From contig UQUM01000006.1 in assembly GCA_900544255.1 (NCBI GenBank), positions 12,000 through 75,999 of the forward strand: a stretch of DNA of 64,000 nucleotides, given 5' to 3'. The notes beneath the pieces are model-generated. The model saw only the letters and a program-made list of their open reading frames with translations. It had not been told where the DNA came from and searched no databases. A program made the translations under genes and the position numbers. This DNA comes from an uncultured Sutterella sp. (GTDB taxonomy: Bacteria > Pseudomonadota > Gammaproteobacteria > Burkholderiales > Burkholderiaceae_F). Below are positions 8,584-16,977 of the stretch, piece after piece (the first letter of the stretch is position 1; each line of letters begins with the position of its first letter).

Positions 8584-9375
8584 TTACTTGTTGATGGACC
8601 AAACGGCGGTCGGGGTGTAGCGTTCGGCAGCCTGGCCGTTTTCGACGAGGGTCTTACCGTTGCTGTAGAACGTGAAGGCGGTGAGGGAGCCGCAGACGAT
8701 CATGAGGATCGCAACGAAAACCATCACGGAGCGGAAGCCGTGGCAACGGCCCTTGATCACATCCCACTTCACGCCGAGGCGATACAGACCGATCATGCCG
8801 TGCAGTTCGGTGGCCACGAGGAAGATGAACGTCCAGATGAGGCCCATGTGATAGGTGTGAACGGAGGAGAGGTTCGCTTCGATTTCAGACGGAGCGGTGA
8901 GCATGCCCATCACGTGCGGGAACACCATGCCGGTAAGAACGATGGCGGTGATGAACTGCACGAACCACAGGGACGTATCCGTGTGATGCACGAACTTCAC
9001 GTGAGCGCGGATGTCGCGGAACTGACGATAGGACGTCGGGAAGCGGCGAAGAGCGCAGAGGGCGTGAATGATCACGCAGAGGGTGATGACGCCCACGAAG
9101 AGGAAGTGAGCCCAAGCCTGTTCATGGCCGAAGATGGGAGCGAGGCCGGAAATCTGGCACAGGTTCCAGAACACGTCCTTACCGAGCTGGATGGAGCTCG
9201 TGAAGCACATGTGGCAGAAGAGGAAAAGGCCGAGGATGAGGCCGGTCACGGACTGAGCCACATCGAGGTAAGCGGGCCACTTGCTGCCGCGCTTAGCATC
9301 CTTGAGAGTCACACCGGCGATAACTTCGCAGCCCGCGGGCGTGTGAGCGAACTTGATCTGTTCAGGAGTCGTCAT
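8584..9375 (-). CDS. frdC: Fumarate reductase / succinate dehydrogenase cytochrome b subunit
   Basis: A 263-aa diheme cytochrome b of the epsilon-proteobacterial (Wolinella FrdC-like) succinate:quinone oxidoreductase family. It anchors the flavoprotein and Fe-S subunits and exchanges electrons with quinone. Five membrane helices are apparent, starting at VTGLILGLFLFCHMCF, with candidate heme-ligand histidines in HMCF, HEQAWAH, HALC, HVMG and HTYHMG. The FrdA and FrdB partners that normally follow are absent: the gene is flanked by a terminator on one side and a LysR gene on the other. A perfect FNR box lies about 100 bp upstream, indicating anaerobic control. Confidence 0.85.
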   Translation of the reverse strand: MTTPEQIKFAHTPAGCEVIAGVTLKDAKRGSKWPAYLDVAQSVTGLILGLFLFCHMCFTSSIQLGKDVFWNLCQISGLAPIFGHEQAWAHFLFVGVITLCVIIHALCALRRFPTSYRQFRDIRAHVKFVHHTDTSLWFVQFITAIVLTGMVFPHVMGMLTAPSEIEANLSSVHTYHMGLIWTFIFLVATELHGMIGLYRLGVKWDVIKGRCHGFRSVMVFVAILMIVCGSLTAFTFYSNGKTLVENGQAAERYTPTAVWSINK

Positions 9376-9470
9376 AACGAGAGTTCCTTGGTTTGGGGTT
9401 GGGCTGCGATCGTTGCCGACGCAGCGTTCTTTTTCGATGGCGAAATGATGCTCCCTTAAGGAATCTTAAT

Positions 9471-9488
9471 CTTTGATTTTTATCAAAG
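9471..9488. promoter_or_regulatory. FNR/Anr box upstream of frdC
   Basis: The sequence contains TTGAT-TTTT-ATCAA (9473-9486), an exact match to the FNR consensus TTGAT-N4-ATCAA, inside the longer perfect palindrome CTTTGAT-N4-ATCAAAG. A weak -10 (CATCAT on the minus strand, 9445-9450) sits at the distance expected for a class II activated promoter. Confidence 0.78.
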
Positions 9489-9517
9489 GAACTGCGATAC
9501 GAAGGACGAAAATCAAG

Positions 9518-9590
9518 GGTTAAACGGTAATTTTTAAGGGTTAACCCTGTTAAACAACGATAACGGAACAGACTATATAAGGGTTAACCC
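9518..9590. promoter_or_regulatory. Repeated GGGTTAACCC palindromes upstream of frdC
   Basis: Two perfect 10-bp palindromes GGGTTAACCC (9538-9547 and 9581-9590) lie 43 bp apart, with a degenerate copy GGGTTAAACGG at 9518. The spacing is about four helical turns on the same face. They lie upstream of the FNR box and immediately after the LysR stop. This is a likely operator pair for an unidentified dimeric regulator; the neighbouring LysR protein is one candidate. Confidence 0.45.
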
Positions 9591-9608
9591 GTAAAATCGA
9601 GCGAAATT

Positions 9609-10535
9609 CTAACCGTGGACAAACGACTGCCGACCGACCTGAATCATCACGTCGATCAACGCTCGGGCCGGGCGGGAGAGATAGGTGTTTTTGCGATAGG
9701 CGGCAATGACCTGCCGGGGCGGCACGAGCGGACGGATTTCAAAAAAGCGTACCGGCTGCGGGGTGGGGCAACGGCGGGCGAGCGTTTCCGTCACAAAGCA
9801 CGACCCTATACCGGCACTTGTCAACATAAGAGCCGCCGTCGGCGATTCGCTTTCGAGCACGACGCGGGGAGCGATGGAACAGCGGCGACAAAGATCCTGA
9901 AAAAGCAAATGAAATTTCTGACCGCGCTTAATCGTGATGAAGGGCTCGTTATCGAGAAGCGCAAAATCCACGGAATCAAATTCTCGGGGGCCGGACGGTA
10001 CTTTGCGCGCGAGCTCGGAAGTAGCGGAGGTGGCAAGAAGCAACTTTTCTTCGTAAATGGTATCCCCCGCCAAGTCCGGACTCATGAGGGGAGCGATCAC
10101 GATGGAAAAGTCGGTGGTGCCGTCCGCGGCATAATCTTCGAGCGTTGCCGTCGTCGCCTCAACGAGTGTGAGGTCGATCCCCGGGTGTTCCCGGCGAAAG
10201 ATGGGGAGCACTTCAGGCAGAAAATATGATGAGCGGTAGTGCGAAGAGCCGATACGAACCTGACCTCTCACGCCGAGATCCATGTCGGCGAGTTCTTTGG
10301 TGCGTACTTCCCGCAGTTGGGCAATCTTGCGTTCGGTCGCCATGAAGCATTCGCCTGCCGCGGTGAGCCGCAGGGGCTTCACCGAGCGGTCGATCAGTTC
10401 AAGCCCGGTTTCCGTTTCCAGACGCAGTACGAACTGCGAGAGCGACGGCTGTGAAATGTCCAGCATTTTCGCAGCCTTGGAAAAACTCCCCTGGGCGAGG
10501 AGCACGGAGAGGTAACGGTAGGTATTGTCTGCCAC
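9609..10535 (-). CDS. LysR-family transcriptional regulator
   Basis: A 308-aa LTTR. The N-terminal winged helix-turn-helix (residues 1-60: YLSVLLAQGSFSKAAKMLDI, SQPSLSQFVLRLE) is followed by a periplasmic-binding-protein-like effector domain (from about 90: GQVRIGSSHYRSSYFLPEVL). It most resembles the CynR/CysL/BenM-like group. It is read toward frdC, with the palindrome-rich frdC promoter just beyond its stop, and lies 20 bp downstream of the lapA-like gene on the same strand. The effector and targets are unknown. Confidence 0.88.
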   Translation of the reverse strand: MADNTYRYLSVLLAQGSFSKAAKMLDISQPSLSQFVLRLETETGLELIDRSVKPLRLTAAGECFMATERKIAQLREVRTKELADMDLGVRGQVRIGSSHYRSSYFLPEVLPIFRREHPGIDLTLVEATTATLEDYAADGTTDFSIVIAPLMSPDLAGDTIYEEKLLLATSATSELARKVPSGPREFDSVDFALLDNEPFITIKRGQKFHLLFQDLCRRCSIAPRVVLESESPTAALMLTSAGIGSCFVTETLARRCPTPQPVRFFEIRPLVPPRQVIAAYRKNTYLSRPARALIDVMIQVGRQSFVHG

Positions 10536-10555
10536 GCTTTTCGCCGTGTAAGAAA

Positions 10556-11173
10556 TTAAGACTTATCCGTCGCAGGGAGTTCCGCCGGCTTTTCTTCGGC
10601 GGGAACGGTCTTTACGACGCGGTGCGCGGGTTCCTTTTCCTTGTGGGAGAGAAAGCCGAAGAACCCCTTCTTTTCCTGCGGTTCTTCCGTAATGACGGTG
10701 AGGCCCTTTTCTTTGAGAACCACGTCGAGTTTTGCGTCGATGAGGCTCACGGCCTTTTCAAGGTTGTCGAGCCGCTGAGCCAGTCTTTCCTTGAGTTCGG
10801 TCTGACGGGCATCGTTTTCGTTCGCGGTTTTCGTAAAAAGTTCCTGCGCGGCGACGATTTCGTCATGAACCGCCTTGCGGGTGGCTTCAAAGCGCGATTT
10901 TTCGGCGTCGTCGGCAAGCCCCCGGCTCGATTCGGCGTCCTTATACGCTTTGCGGATTTCAAGAAGCGTCGCAGCTTGCTGCAGCAGGGCCCAAATAATG
11001 CCGGCAATCCAAAGGGCCCCTAAAACGAGAAGAAGAATGAGACCCAGCGGAGCTTCCGTGTCGGTGTAGACGAGATTTACGGGAACCGAAGCGGTGATCC
11101 CGGCCCAGTTGACGACGAGAAAGAGGGCGGACAGGAGCGTGAGCAGAATGAGAACGACGGTGCGGATTGCCAT
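10556..11173 (-). CDS. LapA (DUF1049) domain membrane protein
   Basis: A 205-aa protein with two N-terminal transmembrane helices (residues 4-24 and about 40-66) separated by a short periplasmic loop, the LapA/DUF1049 architecture. A long charged, probably coiled-coil cytoplasmic region follows (about 70-150; LLEIRKAYKDAESSRGLADDA), then a Pro/Glu/Lys-rich tail. LapA-type proteins are linked to lipopolysaccharide homeostasis in enterobacteria; the role of this long-tailed version is unknown. A TATAAT -10 lies about 34 bp upstream. It is probably co-transcribed with the LysR gene. Confidence 0.7.
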   Translation of the reverse strand: MAIRTVVLILLTLLSALFLVVNWAGITASVPVNLVYTDTEAPLGLILLLVLGALWIAGIIWALLQQAATLLEIRKAYKDAESSRGLADDAEKSRFEATRKAVHDEIVAAQELFTKTANENDARQTELKERLAQRLDNLEKAVSLIDAKLDVVLKEKGLTVITEEPQEKKGFFGFLSHKEKEPAHRVVKTVPAEEKPAELPATDKS

Positions 11174-11206
11174 GACGGAGCCTCCGAAAGAACGTTGGAT
11201 GCGGCA

Positions 11207-11212
11207 ATTATA
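11207..11212 (-). promoter_or_regulatory. Consensus -10 upstream of lapA-like gene
   Basis: The minus strand reads TATAAT here, 34 bp before the start codon. No good -35 hexamer was found at 16-18 bp spacing, so this is a partial promoter call. Confidence 0.35.
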
Positions 11213-11352
11213 GGGACGGGCGTCCGTTCCTTGGCGTTCGGAAAGCGTTGGAGGCGGGTTCTTTGTGACGAAAAGTTCGAGAAAAAAAGTTCGAGAAAAA
11301 ACGCCGGGCGCGCTAACATCCCAATTTCTGAGTCGTTTTTTAGGTTTCTACC

Positions 11353-12000
11353 ATGAAGACTGATCCCCGTTTCCCCCGTCTGCACATTGTCGACCATCCT
11401 CTCGTGCAACATAAGCTCTCCATCATGCGCCAAAAGGAGACGAGTACCAACGTGTTCCGTCAGCTCCTTAAAGAAATCACGGTGCTGATGGGCTATGAAC
11501 TGACGCGCGACCTGCCGTTGTCGCATCGCCGTATCGAAACGCCGATCTGTACGATGAATGCGCCGACGCTGGCCGGCAAGAAGCAGGTCATCGTGCCGGT
11601 GCTGCGCGCCGGTCTCGGTATGAGCGACGGCCTTCTCGAACTGATGCCCTCGGCGCGCGTCGGTCATATCGGTATGTACCGCGGCGAAGACAAGCGTCCG
11701 GTGGAATACCTCGTGCGTTTGCCCGACGTCACCGATCGCCTCTTCATTCTCTGTGACCCGATGTTGGCGACGGGGTACTCCGCCGTTCACGCGATCGACG
11801 TGCTCAAAAAGCGCGGCGTGCCCGGTGAATCCATTAAGTTCCTCGCGCTCGTCTCTGCTCCCGAAGGTATCCGGGTGGTGCATGATCATCATCCGGAAGT
11901 CGAAATCTTTGTGGCGTCTCTGGACGAAAAATTGAACGAAAACGCCTACATCGTTCCCGGTCTCGGGGATGCGGGTGACCGACTCTTCGGTACCAAGTAA
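11353..12000 (+). CDS. upp: Uracil phosphoribosyltransferase
   Basis: Upp, 215 aa, salvages uracil to UMP using PRPP. The PRPP-binding loop DPMLATGYSAVHAIDVLKKRG (around residue 135) is preceded by VPVLRAGLGMSDGLLEL. The C-terminal uracil-binding GLGDAGDRLFGTK is complete. The N-terminus HIVDHPLVQHKLSIMRQKET is typical of the family, supporting ATG 11353. It is monocistronic, with a strong terminator right after it. Confidence 0.97.
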   Translation: MKTDPRFPRLHIVDHPLVQHKLSIMRQKETSTNVFRQLLKEITVLMGYELTRDLPLSHRRIETPICTMNAPTLAGKKQVIVPVLRAGLGMSDGLLELMPSARVGHIGMYRGEDKRPVEYLVRLPDVTDRLFILCDPMLATGYSAVHAIDVLKKRGVPGESIKFLALVSAPEGIRVVHDHHPEVEIFVASLDEKLNENAYIVPGLGDAGDRLFGTK

Positions 12001-12020
12001 GCGACATTCGCGCACGAAAA

Positions 12021-12057
12021 AGCGGCGACTCCTTTTTTGGGGGTACGCCGCTTTTTT
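12021..12057 (+). terminator. upp terminator
   Basis: AGCGGCG and CGCCGCT arms followed by a run of six T on the plus strand, about 20 bp after the upp stop. Confidence 0.9.
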
Positions 12058-12066
12058 ACGGTTGAG

Positions 12067-12094
12067 AAAAAAAAGCCCCTGCGCGAGGCAGGGG
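12067..12094 (-). terminator. Terminator of the pepN-fbp-LEA operon
   Basis: Minus strand: CCCCTG and CAGGGG arms followed by eight T, 12 bp beyond the stop of the LEA-like gene. Confidence 0.88.
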
Positions 12095-12106
12095 AGCGGG
12101 CTGAAG

Positions 12107-12535
12107 CTATTCCGACAGCAGTTCTTTGGTTTTCGACTTAGCGGCGTCGTACGAATCCTTGGCGCCTTGCTTCGTCTTATCCCAAAGTTTGGCGGAACCG
12201 CTTTTGGTTTTATCCCAAACCTCGGACGAGCCTTCTTTGGTTTTGTCCCAAGCCTTGGCTGTGCCTTCCTTGGTTTTTTCCCACGCAGAAGCCGTACCCT
12301 TCTTTGTCTTTTCCCAGACATTTTCGGCGGCATCGTCCGTTTGGGAGGCTGCGGACTTCGTCTTGTCCCAAGCTGTGGCGGTTGCTTTTTTCGTCGCGTC
12401 CCAGCCGTCGGCCGCATCCTGTTTTAAGCTGCTCCAGCCCGACTGGATGTCTTCGGAGACGGTGCCCGCGGGGACGGCCGCCGAAGCAAAGACGAGCGAA
12501 GCCGTCGCAGCAGCAATGAAGAATTTCGTCCGCAT
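12107..12535 (-). CDS. Secreted LEA-like protein with 11-residue W[DE]KTK repeats
   Basis: A 142-aa protein with a Sec signal peptide (residues 1 to about 23, FIAAATASLVFASAAVPAG). The mature part is built almost entirely from 11-residue units beginning with Trp: pattern W-[DE]-x-T-K-x-[GA]-[TS]-A-x-[AV], about eight copies with one interruption (TDDAAENV). This period and the Lys/Ala/Thr/Glu/Asp composition resemble group 3 LEA proteins, which are disordered in solution and form amphipathic helices on drying or on membranes. A stress-protection or membrane-associated periplasmic role is inference. It lies 4 bp downstream of fbp in the pepN-fbp operon. Confidence 0.72.
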   Translation of the reverse strand: MRTKFFIAAATASLVFASAAVPAGTVSEDIQSGWSSLKQDAADGWDATKKATATAWDKTKSAASQTDDAAENVWEKTKKGTASAWEKTKEGTAKAWDKTKEGSSEVWDKTKSGSAKLWDKTKQGAKDSYDAAKSKTKELLSE

Positions 12536-12539
12536 GGCG

Positions 12540-13544
12540 TTACTCGGCGTGGTAAGACGTGACGCGGTTCACTTCTTCTTCTGCCCCCAGAAAGACGGCG
12601 ACGCGCTGATGCAGTTTTTCAGGCTGCACCGTGAGAATGCGCTGGTGGCCGTTCGTGGCCGCGGCACCTGCCTGTTCCATAAGCCAGCTCATGGGGTTGG
12701 CTTCGTACATGAGGCGCAGTTTGCCGGGTTTGGCGGGATCACGGTTGTCGCGCGGGTACATGAAGATGCCCCCGCGGTTCAAAATGCGGTGCACTTCGGC
12801 CACCATGGCGGCGACCCAGCGCATGTTGAAGTCCTTGCCGCGCACGCCCGTGGTGCCCGCCAAGAGTTCTTCCACGTAGCGCTTTACCGGGGCTTCCCAG
12901 TGGCGCATGTTGGACATGTTGATCGCGAATTCTTTGGCGGCTTTTGCGACTGTCATCTTTTCGGCGGTGAGCACGTATTCGTTTTTGGCGAGATCAAGCG
13001 TAAAGACCACTACGCCGCGGCCCACCGTGAAGACCATCTGCGTCTGAGGCCCGTAAATGACGTAGCCCGCAGCGACCTGGTTTTCGCCCGCCTGCAGGAA
13101 ATCTTCGTCACGGATATCGTGCGTCGCTCCCTTGGGGCTCGGGATCACGGAGAAGATGGTACCGATCGACACGTTGATGTCGATGTTGCTCGAGCCGTCC
13201 AAGGGGTCAAAGCAGATGAGGTAGGGACCCACCGGTTCGTTTTCGGGGACGGGGAGCGCATGATCCATTTCTTCACTGGCCATGCCGGAGAGCGTGCCCG
13301 GGGCGAATTTCAACAGATCGCGGCACATCATTTCGTTGCTGATCACGTCGAGTTTTTTCTGATCTTCGCCCTGAATGTTTTCGCTGCCCGCCAGACCGAG
13401 TTCACCGGCAATCGGGGCGCTCGCTACTTCGGCGCTGATCGCTTGGGAGGTTTCCGCAACGGCGAGCAAGAGTTTTTTGAGAGCTTCCGGAAGCGCGTTT
13501 TCCGTGACTTCGCGGGAAAGGTAATCGTTAAGAGTGAAAGCCAT
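12540..13544 (-). CDS. fbp: Fructose-1,6-bisphosphatase, class I
   Basis: FBPase of gluconeogenesis, 334 aa. The metal- and substrate-binding signature FDPLDGSSNIDINVSIGTIFS is present, with the supporting ASEEMDHALPVPE and FMYPRDNRDPAKPGKLRLMYE segments near the C-terminus. ATG 13544 is preferred over 13553 because an AGGA motif precedes it at normal spacing. Upstream pepN ends 27 bp away and the LEA-like gene follows after 4 bp, so the three form an operon; fbp-pepN adjacency is widespread in Burkholderiales. Confidence 0.96.
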   Translation of the reverse strand: MAFTLNDYLSREVTENALPEALKKLLLAVAETSQAISAEVASAPIAGELGLAGSENIQGEDQKKLDVISNEMMCRDLLKFAPGTLSGMASEEMDHALPVPENEPVGPYLICFDPLDGSSNIDINVSIGTIFSVIPSPKGATHDIRDEDFLQAGENQVAAGYVIYGPQTQMVFTVGRGVVVFTLDLAKNEYVLTAEKMTVAKAAKEFAINMSNMRHWEAPVKRYVEELLAGTTGVRGKDFNMRWVAAMVAEVHRILNRGGIFMYPRDNRDPAKPGKLRLMYEANPMSWLMEQAGAAATNGHQRILTVQPEKLHQRVAVFLGAEEEVNRVTSYHAE

Positions 13545-13571
13545 GAGGTTCATCCTGACATAAAAAAGAAA

Positions 13572-16238
13572 TCAACGGAAATTAAGCGCCTTGTCCACGA
13601 TTTCGCGGACGCCCGGCGACAACGTTTTGTTTTCCGACACTGCGACGAGTGCCTGATGCATCAGTTTGGCGCGCTGCGGCTCAAAGCGCCGCCAGTTGTC
13701 GAGCGCCCGAGCAAGGCGCCCGGCGACGTGTGCGTTGAGTGCGTCGGTCTTCGTGACCATCTCGGCCCAGAAGCGGTAACCGGAGCCGTCGGCTCGGTGA
13801 AATTCCGCAAGGTTTCCGGTCATGAAGGCGTTGACGAGTGCGTAGACGTTGTTGGGGTTCGCAAGCGAAAAGACACCCGAATCCATGAGAGCGCGAACGC
13901 GGTCGACGACCGGTGTTTCGTTGGGACCGGCCACCGCCGTCGCCTGCACCGTGAACCACTTGTTCATGAGTAGCGGATCCTGATACCAAAGGCCGGCAGC
14001 GGCATTCAAAACGTCGATCTTGGCGGGACTCTGGCTGTTGACGATCATGCGCAGTGCCGCGAGCTGGTCGGTGAGATTGTCGCTGTTGTCAAATTGATCG
14101 CGGGCCGTGAGAAGCGCCTTGGCGTTGCCGCCCGCGAGCCAGTAGTCGAGCGCCGTATTTTTGAGGGCGCGCTTACCGGCCTGACGGGCTTCCGGATCGT
14201 AGGTGCCCGGCGTGAAGTTTTTGAGAACCTGCGCCGAAAGGTCGCTGCTCAAGTGGCTGCCGATGGAGGCAAACGCCGCAAGACGCACGCGCCGGACGGT
14301 GTCGGGGTTGATCAAGGTCCGCGTCATGGCGATGACGGTTTCCGAGGGCATCGTGAGAACGACGCTGCGGAACTGCGGCGACAGGTCTTCATCCGTCAGT
14401 ACCTTGCGGAAGGTGTCAAGCCACGCATCGGGCACCGGCAGATCGTCGCCGTGCTCGGCGGCGTCGATCATTTCGCTCAGGCAGTTCAATACGAGCCGCT
14501 CAAAGGCTTCGGCACGATTGAAGGCATCGCTGTCGTGACCGGCGAGGAATGCGAGTTCTTCGCGGGAATAGCCGTAATCAAAGACGACGGGCGCCGAGAA
14601 GCCGCGCCCCAGGGACAAAACCGGATTTTCCGGAATGTCTTTGAAGACCCATTCGTCGGCTTCGTCCGAGAGAATGAGCGTTTTCGTCTTTTCGGGGACG
14701 GCGTCCGGCTGATCGACGAGAACGAGATCCATGTCGTTGCCCGCGCTGTCGAGAAGTCCTACCGAGACCGGAATGACGAGCGGTTCCTTGTTCTTCTGAT
14801 CCGCCGTGGCGGGGGTGGCCTGCCGCATGCGCAGCGTGAAGGTGCGCGTGGTTTCGTCGTAGGACGTTTCCGCCGTCACGCGCGGGGTGCCCGACTGAGA
14901 CCACCAACGGGAAAACTGTGCGAGATCCGTCTTGTTGGCATCGGCCACCGCTCGGATGAAGTCGTCGCAGGTGACGGCGCAGCCGTCGTGGCGCTGGATG
15001 TAGAGATCCAGTCCCTTGCGGAAACCGTCTTTACCCAACATCGTCTGCAGCATGCGGATGACTTCGGCACCCTTTTCGTACACCGTCATGGTGTAGAAAT
15101 TGTTGATTTCGCGGTAGCTGTCGGGGCGGATGGGGTGCGACATGGGGCCCGCATCTTCAGGGAACTGGGCCGTGCGCAGCGTACGGACGTCACGGATGCG
15201 TTTGACGGCGCGGCTTGAGGCGTCAGGCGCCATGTCCATCGAGAATTCCTGATCTCGGAAAACTGTGAGGCCTTCCTTTAAGGTGAGCTGGAACCAATCC
15301 CGCAATGTCACACGGTCACCGGTCCAGTTGTGGAAGTATTCGTGGCCTACCACCGATTCGATCGCCGCGTAGTCGTCGTCCGTTGCGGACATCGGCGACG
15401 CCATCACGTAGCGGGAATTGAAGATGTTGAGGCCTTTATTCTCCATGGCCCCGAAGTTGAAGTCGTCGGTCGCCACGATCATGAAGCGGTTGAGGTCAAG
15501 TTCGAGCCCGAAGCGTTCCTCATCCCAGAAGATGGCCTTCTTAAGGCTCGTGAGGGCCCAGGCGCTCTTTTCGTAGTTCTTTTCGTCCGTCCAGACCTGC
15601 AGCAGGCATTCGTGGCCGTTTTTAAGCGTTACTTTTTCACTGCGGTCGACGAACGTGCCCGCGACGAGCGCAAAGAGGTAACAAGGCTTTTTGTACGGAT
15701 CTTCCCACCGTACCCAGTGGCGGCCTTCGGCTTCTTCGCCGCTGTCGACGAGGTTGCCGTTGCTGAGGAGCACGGGGTAAGCGGTTTTGTCGGCGTGAAT
15801 CGTGACCGTGAAGCGGCTCATGACGTCGGGGCGATCCGGCCAGTACGTGATGGCGCGGAAGCCCTCCGCCTCACACTGACTCATGAAGGCGCCGCGGCTC
15901 ATGTAGATGCCGGAGAGATCCGTATTTTTCGCGGCGGAAAAACGGTTTACGATCATGAGCGTCGTCTGGTGATGCACGCCGAAAATCGTCAAGGTCGTAT
16001 CCGTGAGGCGGTACCTGTCCTTCGGAGCCGGCGCGCCGTCAATCGTGAGACTTTCAAATGTGAGGTTTTTCGCGTTTAAAACGAGGTCGCTTTCTCCGGA
16101 CTCGCGCCGGGGCGTCACCTTCATTTTGTTGGTGACGAGCGTGGATTCGGGATCCAGTACAAAATCAAGTTCCACCGAATCGATGGAATGGGTGAAGGGC
16201 TTGTAGTCCCGACGGTATACGGTAGCGGATTCAGTCAC
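13572..16238 (-). CDS. pepN: Aminopeptidase N (M1 family)
   Basis: An 888-aa M1 metallo-aminopeptidase with broad specificity for N-terminal residues in cytosolic peptide turnover. The exopeptidase motif GAMENKGLN (about residue 265) and the zinc site HEYFHNW...KEGLTVFRDQEF (about 300-325) are intact. The DUF3458-type middle domain and the long C-terminal helical domain complete the normal length. The N-terminus (YRRDYKPFTHSIDSVELDF) matches the family. It is the first gene of the pepN-fbp-LEA operon. Confidence 0.97.
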   Translation of the reverse strand: MTESATVYRRDYKPFTHSIDSVELDFVLDPESTLVTNKMKVTPRRESGESDLVLNAKNLTFESLTIDGAPAPKDRYRLTDTTLTIFGVHHQTTLMIVNRFSAAKNTDLSGIYMSRGAFMSQCEAEGFRAITYWPDRPDVMSRFTVTIHADKTAYPVLLSNGNLVDSGEEAEGRHWVRWEDPYKKPCYLFALVAGTFVDRSEKVTLKNGHECLLQVWTDEKNYEKSAWALTSLKKAIFWDEERFGLELDLNRFMIVATDDFNFGAMENKGLNIFNSRYVMASPMSATDDDYAAIESVVGHEYFHNWTGDRVTLRDWFQLTLKEGLTVFRDQEFSMDMAPDASSRAVKRIRDVRTLRTAQFPEDAGPMSHPIRPDSYREINNFYTMTVYEKGAEVIRMLQTMLGKDGFRKGLDLYIQRHDGCAVTCDDFIRAVADANKTDLAQFSRWWSQSGTPRVTAETSYDETTRTFTLRMRQATPATADQKNKEPLVIPVSVGLLDSAGNDMDLVLVDQPDAVPEKTKTLILSDEADEWVFKDIPENPVLSLGRGFSAPVVFDYGYSREELAFLAGHDSDAFNRAEAFERLVLNCLSEMIDAAEHGDDLPVPDAWLDTFRKVLTDEDLSPQFRSVVLTMPSETVIAMTRTLINPDTVRRVRLAAFASIGSHLSSDLSAQVLKNFTPGTYDPEARQAGKRALKNTALDYWLAGGNAKALLTARDQFDNSDNLTDQLAALRMIVNSQSPAKIDVLNAAAGLWYQDPLLMNKWFTVQATAVAGPNETPVVDRVRALMDSGVFSLANPNNVYALVNAFMTGNLAEFHRADGSGYRFWAEMVTKTDALNAHVAGRLARALDNWRRFEPQRAKLMHQALVAVSENKTLSPGVREIVDKALNFR

Positions 16239-16321
16239 TTTTTTGAGTCCGAGAAAACGAAAGAAAAACGCAGGAATTGTAGCGCGGTCGAGGACGGTTT
16301 CGAACGGGCCCCGACACCGAT

Positions 16322-16360
16322 AAAAACAAAGCCCGAAGGCCTCTGACGGGCTTTCGGGCT
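16322..16360 (-). terminator. Terminator of the tetraheme cytochrome gene
   Basis: AGCCCGAA (16330-16337) pairs with TTCGGGCT (16353-16360); minus-strand reading continues into TTTGTTTTTA. Confidence 0.8.
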
Positions 16361-16389
16361 TCGGTGTGACTTACGAAGCGGAAAGAAAC

Positions 16390-16977
16390 TTATTCTTCTT
16401 TCGCTTCAGCCGTTTCTTCGGCATCACGGTTGTGGCCGGCGGTCGCGTGGCAGGCGATGCAGTCTGCTTCCTTGGATTCAGCCATCATCTTGTGCATCGG
16501 AGCAACCATGGGCTTGGCGGGGTTGACCTTGAAGTTGGCGAGGTCATGGCAACCGCGGCAGTTGGAGAAGCCCGTGGAGCGCGCCCAATTGAGGTAGGAC
16601 TCAGAGAGTTCGTCACGCATTTCCACCTGCTTTTCCGGCGTGCTCATCGTACCGCGGATCTGGCCCCAGAGGGAGGAAGCGCCGCTTTGAGCCTTGTGGA
16701 AAAGAAGACCCACGACCTGAGCCTGGCCGATGGAGTGTTCGGATTCATACTTCAAGTGGCAGTCTACGCAACCCACGTTGAAGCCGGAATGCGTCTGACC
16801 GTGCAGCCCCTTCTTGTAAGAAGCGTACGCATCGTCCATCGAGTGGCAGAAGCTGCCGCAGAACTGGGTGGAACCGGACCAATGCACGACGGCTGTACCG
16901 GCGGAAACGAGCGCAACGCCCAATACGATGCCGACGATGAGAAGGCCGCCGACGAACCACTTACTGTTTCTGTTCAT
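16390..16977 (-). CDS. NapC/NirT-family membrane-anchored tetraheme cytochrome c
   Basis: A 195-aa quinol-oxidising cytochrome: one N-terminal membrane anchor (residues 8-30) and a periplasmic domain with four heme motifs, CGSFCH, CVDCH, CRGCH and CIACH. The first motif is CX3CH rather than CX2CH, followed by SM, a possible methionine axial ligand as in NrfH. Such proteins pass electrons from the quinol pool to periplasmic reductases. No reductase gene is adjacent; the Tat-exported flavoprotein at 39105 is a plausible partner in this genome (inference). The C-terminus is Glu-rich (EETAEAKEE). It is monocistronic, with its own terminator. Confidence 0.86.
   Translation of the reverse strand: MNRNSKWFVGGLLIVGIVLGVALVSAGTAVVHWSGSTQFCGSFCHSMDDAYASYKKGLHGQTHSGFNVGCVDCHLKYESEHSIGQAQVVGLLFHKAQSGASSLWGQIRGTMSTPEKQVEMRDELSESYLNWARSTGFSNCRGCHDLANFKVNPAKPMVAPMHKMMAESKEADCIACHATAGHNRDAEETAEAKEE

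Noticed and set aside
8284..9459. 391-codon plus-strand open frame across the riboswitch and frdC
   Set aside because: It crosses the riboswitch, a terminator and frdC in antisense; no coding signature.
12126..13973. 615-codon plus-strand open frame opposite the LEA-like gene, fbp and pepN
   Set aside because: Antisense shadow of three real genes with clear motifs; no domain, no ribosome site, His/Arg/Val-rich composition typical of antisense reading in GC-rich genes.
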